A stretch of 64,000 nt of DNA, from contig JAIYAC010000007.1 in assembly GCA_027489245.1 (NCBI GenBank), forward strand, positions 153,363-217,362. The letters are read 5' to 3'. Below the pieces are notes generated by a model that saw only the letters and a list, made by a program, of their open reading frames with translations, ran no database searches and had not been told where the DNA came from. Made by a program: the position numbers and the translations under genes. The stretch's first letter is position 1, and each line of letters starts with the position of its first letter. Positions 63,797 through 64,000 of this stretch are shown here, piece by piece. The stretch is from Neisseriaceae bacterium. GTDB taxonomy: Bacteria; Pseudomonadota; Gammaproteobacteria; Burkholderiales; Chromobacteriaceae.

Positions 63797-64000
63797 ATGA
63801 AAAAACTGACCCTGATCGCTACTGCCATTGCCCTGTTTGCCGGCGTTGCCCAAGCACAAGATGTTGCCAAAATCGGTGACCTGCAAGCGCCAACCAACTT
63901 CGCCAAGATCGGCGATCTGGAACAGCCAACCAACTTCGCCAAGATCGGCGATCTGGAACAGCCAACCAACTTCGCCAAGATCGGTGATCTGGAACAGCCA
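63797..64000 (+). CDS. Secreted protein of 12-residue tandem repeats (cut by window end)
   Basis: 68 visible codons, open at the right edge. Residues 1-20 are a Sec signal peptide (MKKLTLIATAIALFAGVAQA). The rest is a degenerate first unit (DVAKIGDLQAP, 22-32) and three identical units TNFAKIGDLEQP (33-44, 45-56, 57-68). The DNA repeat is 36 bp and almost invariant, differing only at one GGC/GGT codon. No cysteines, aromatics except Phe, or known motif are visible; the peptide is mildly acidic and Gly/Asp/Pro-turned. Nothing on the minus strand rivals it. No family is recognised. It could be a polymer-like surface or matrix protein, or a precursor cut into 12-mers. Confidence 0.72.
   Translation, partial: MKKLTLIATAIALFAGVAQAQDVAKIGDLQAPTNFAKIGDLEQPTNFAKIGDLEQPTNFAKIGDLEQP

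Noticed and set aside
63772..63978. Minus-strand frame over the tandem repeat region
   Set aside because: The mirror of a 36-bp repeat always yields an open frame. The plus strand has a ribosome site and signal peptide.
63893..64000. CRISPR array
   Set aside because: Repeats are directly adjacent with no spacers and encode in-frame protein units.

Overview
The window is a GC-rich, gene-dense chromosomal segment of a betaproteobacterium. Gene content points to Neisseriales, probably a Chromobacteriaceae-type organism. The signs are the accBC-prmA-zinc ribbon (DUF3426) cluster, ubiE...ubiJ-ubiB, hom-thrC, flgA-flgM-flgN, lutABC, and betaproteobacterial forms of secB, grxC and gpsA. The genus is my inference and cannot be fixed from sequence alone. 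I see no prophage, insertion sequence, CRISPR array or rRNA operon; this is mostly core genome.

Layout. 1-5 kb: the 3' part of an RND efflux pump, an exported ClpP-like lipoprotein, an MscS channel and hemE. 5.04-5.40 kb: an AT-rich gap with DnaA boxes between hemE and priA. 5.4-12 kb: priA, a PBP4-type peptidase, grxC, secB, an SH3 protein, gpsA and a Tpx homologue that has lost its cysteines. 12-16.6 kb, leftward: zinc-ribbon protein, prmA, accC, accB, aroQ. 16.9-22.7 kb, rightward: queA, DUF971, ubiE, an M15 peptidase, an OmpA lipoprotein, an SMR pump, ubiJ, ubiB. 22.8-28.7 kb: AhpD-like protein, glpM, Mth938 protein, alaA, hom, a small lipoprotein and thrC. 28.7-35.1 kb: a GDSL autotransporter esterase, flgA/flgM/flgN with a sigma-28 promoter, a CobD/CbiB-family protein and an RhlE-type helicase. 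35.2-41 kb: lutABC, a CDF transporter, an unknown protein, srkA and a CheY-like regulator. 41.3-42.9 kb: lysC and a Ser-Arg-Glu tRNA operon. 43-54.9 kb: a DUF1615 lipoprotein, a binding protein/chemoreceptor pair, YgiQ, SelO, two paralogous diguanylate cyclases flanking ghrA, and a PACE pump. 55-61.4 kb: a LysR regulator and a Yej-type peptide ABC transporter. 61.5-63.4 kb: LysR/DODA dioxygenase divergent pair. 63.4-64 kb: a long AT-rich leader followed by a gene, cut by the window edge, for a secreted protein made of identical 12-residue repeats.

Pathway links: alaA, hom, thrC and lysC serve aspartate-family and alanine metabolism. ubiE, ubiJ and ubiB serve ubiquinone synthesis. accB and accC supply malonyl-CoA. 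grxC, secB and gpsA form a block common in proteobacteria.

Two things stand out. First, the 10-bp word GTTGGCCGCA occurs exactly about 41 times (both strands, genic and intergenic), where base composition predicts less than one. Inside genes it imposes codons (TTG, GCA, AGG) that this CTG/GCC/CGC-rich DNA otherwise avoids, so the DNA word itself seems selected; a DNA uptake-like sequence is my leading hypothesis. Second, the tandem-repeat secreted protein at the right edge, with a palindromic operator-like array and leader hairpins upstream, matches no family I recognise.
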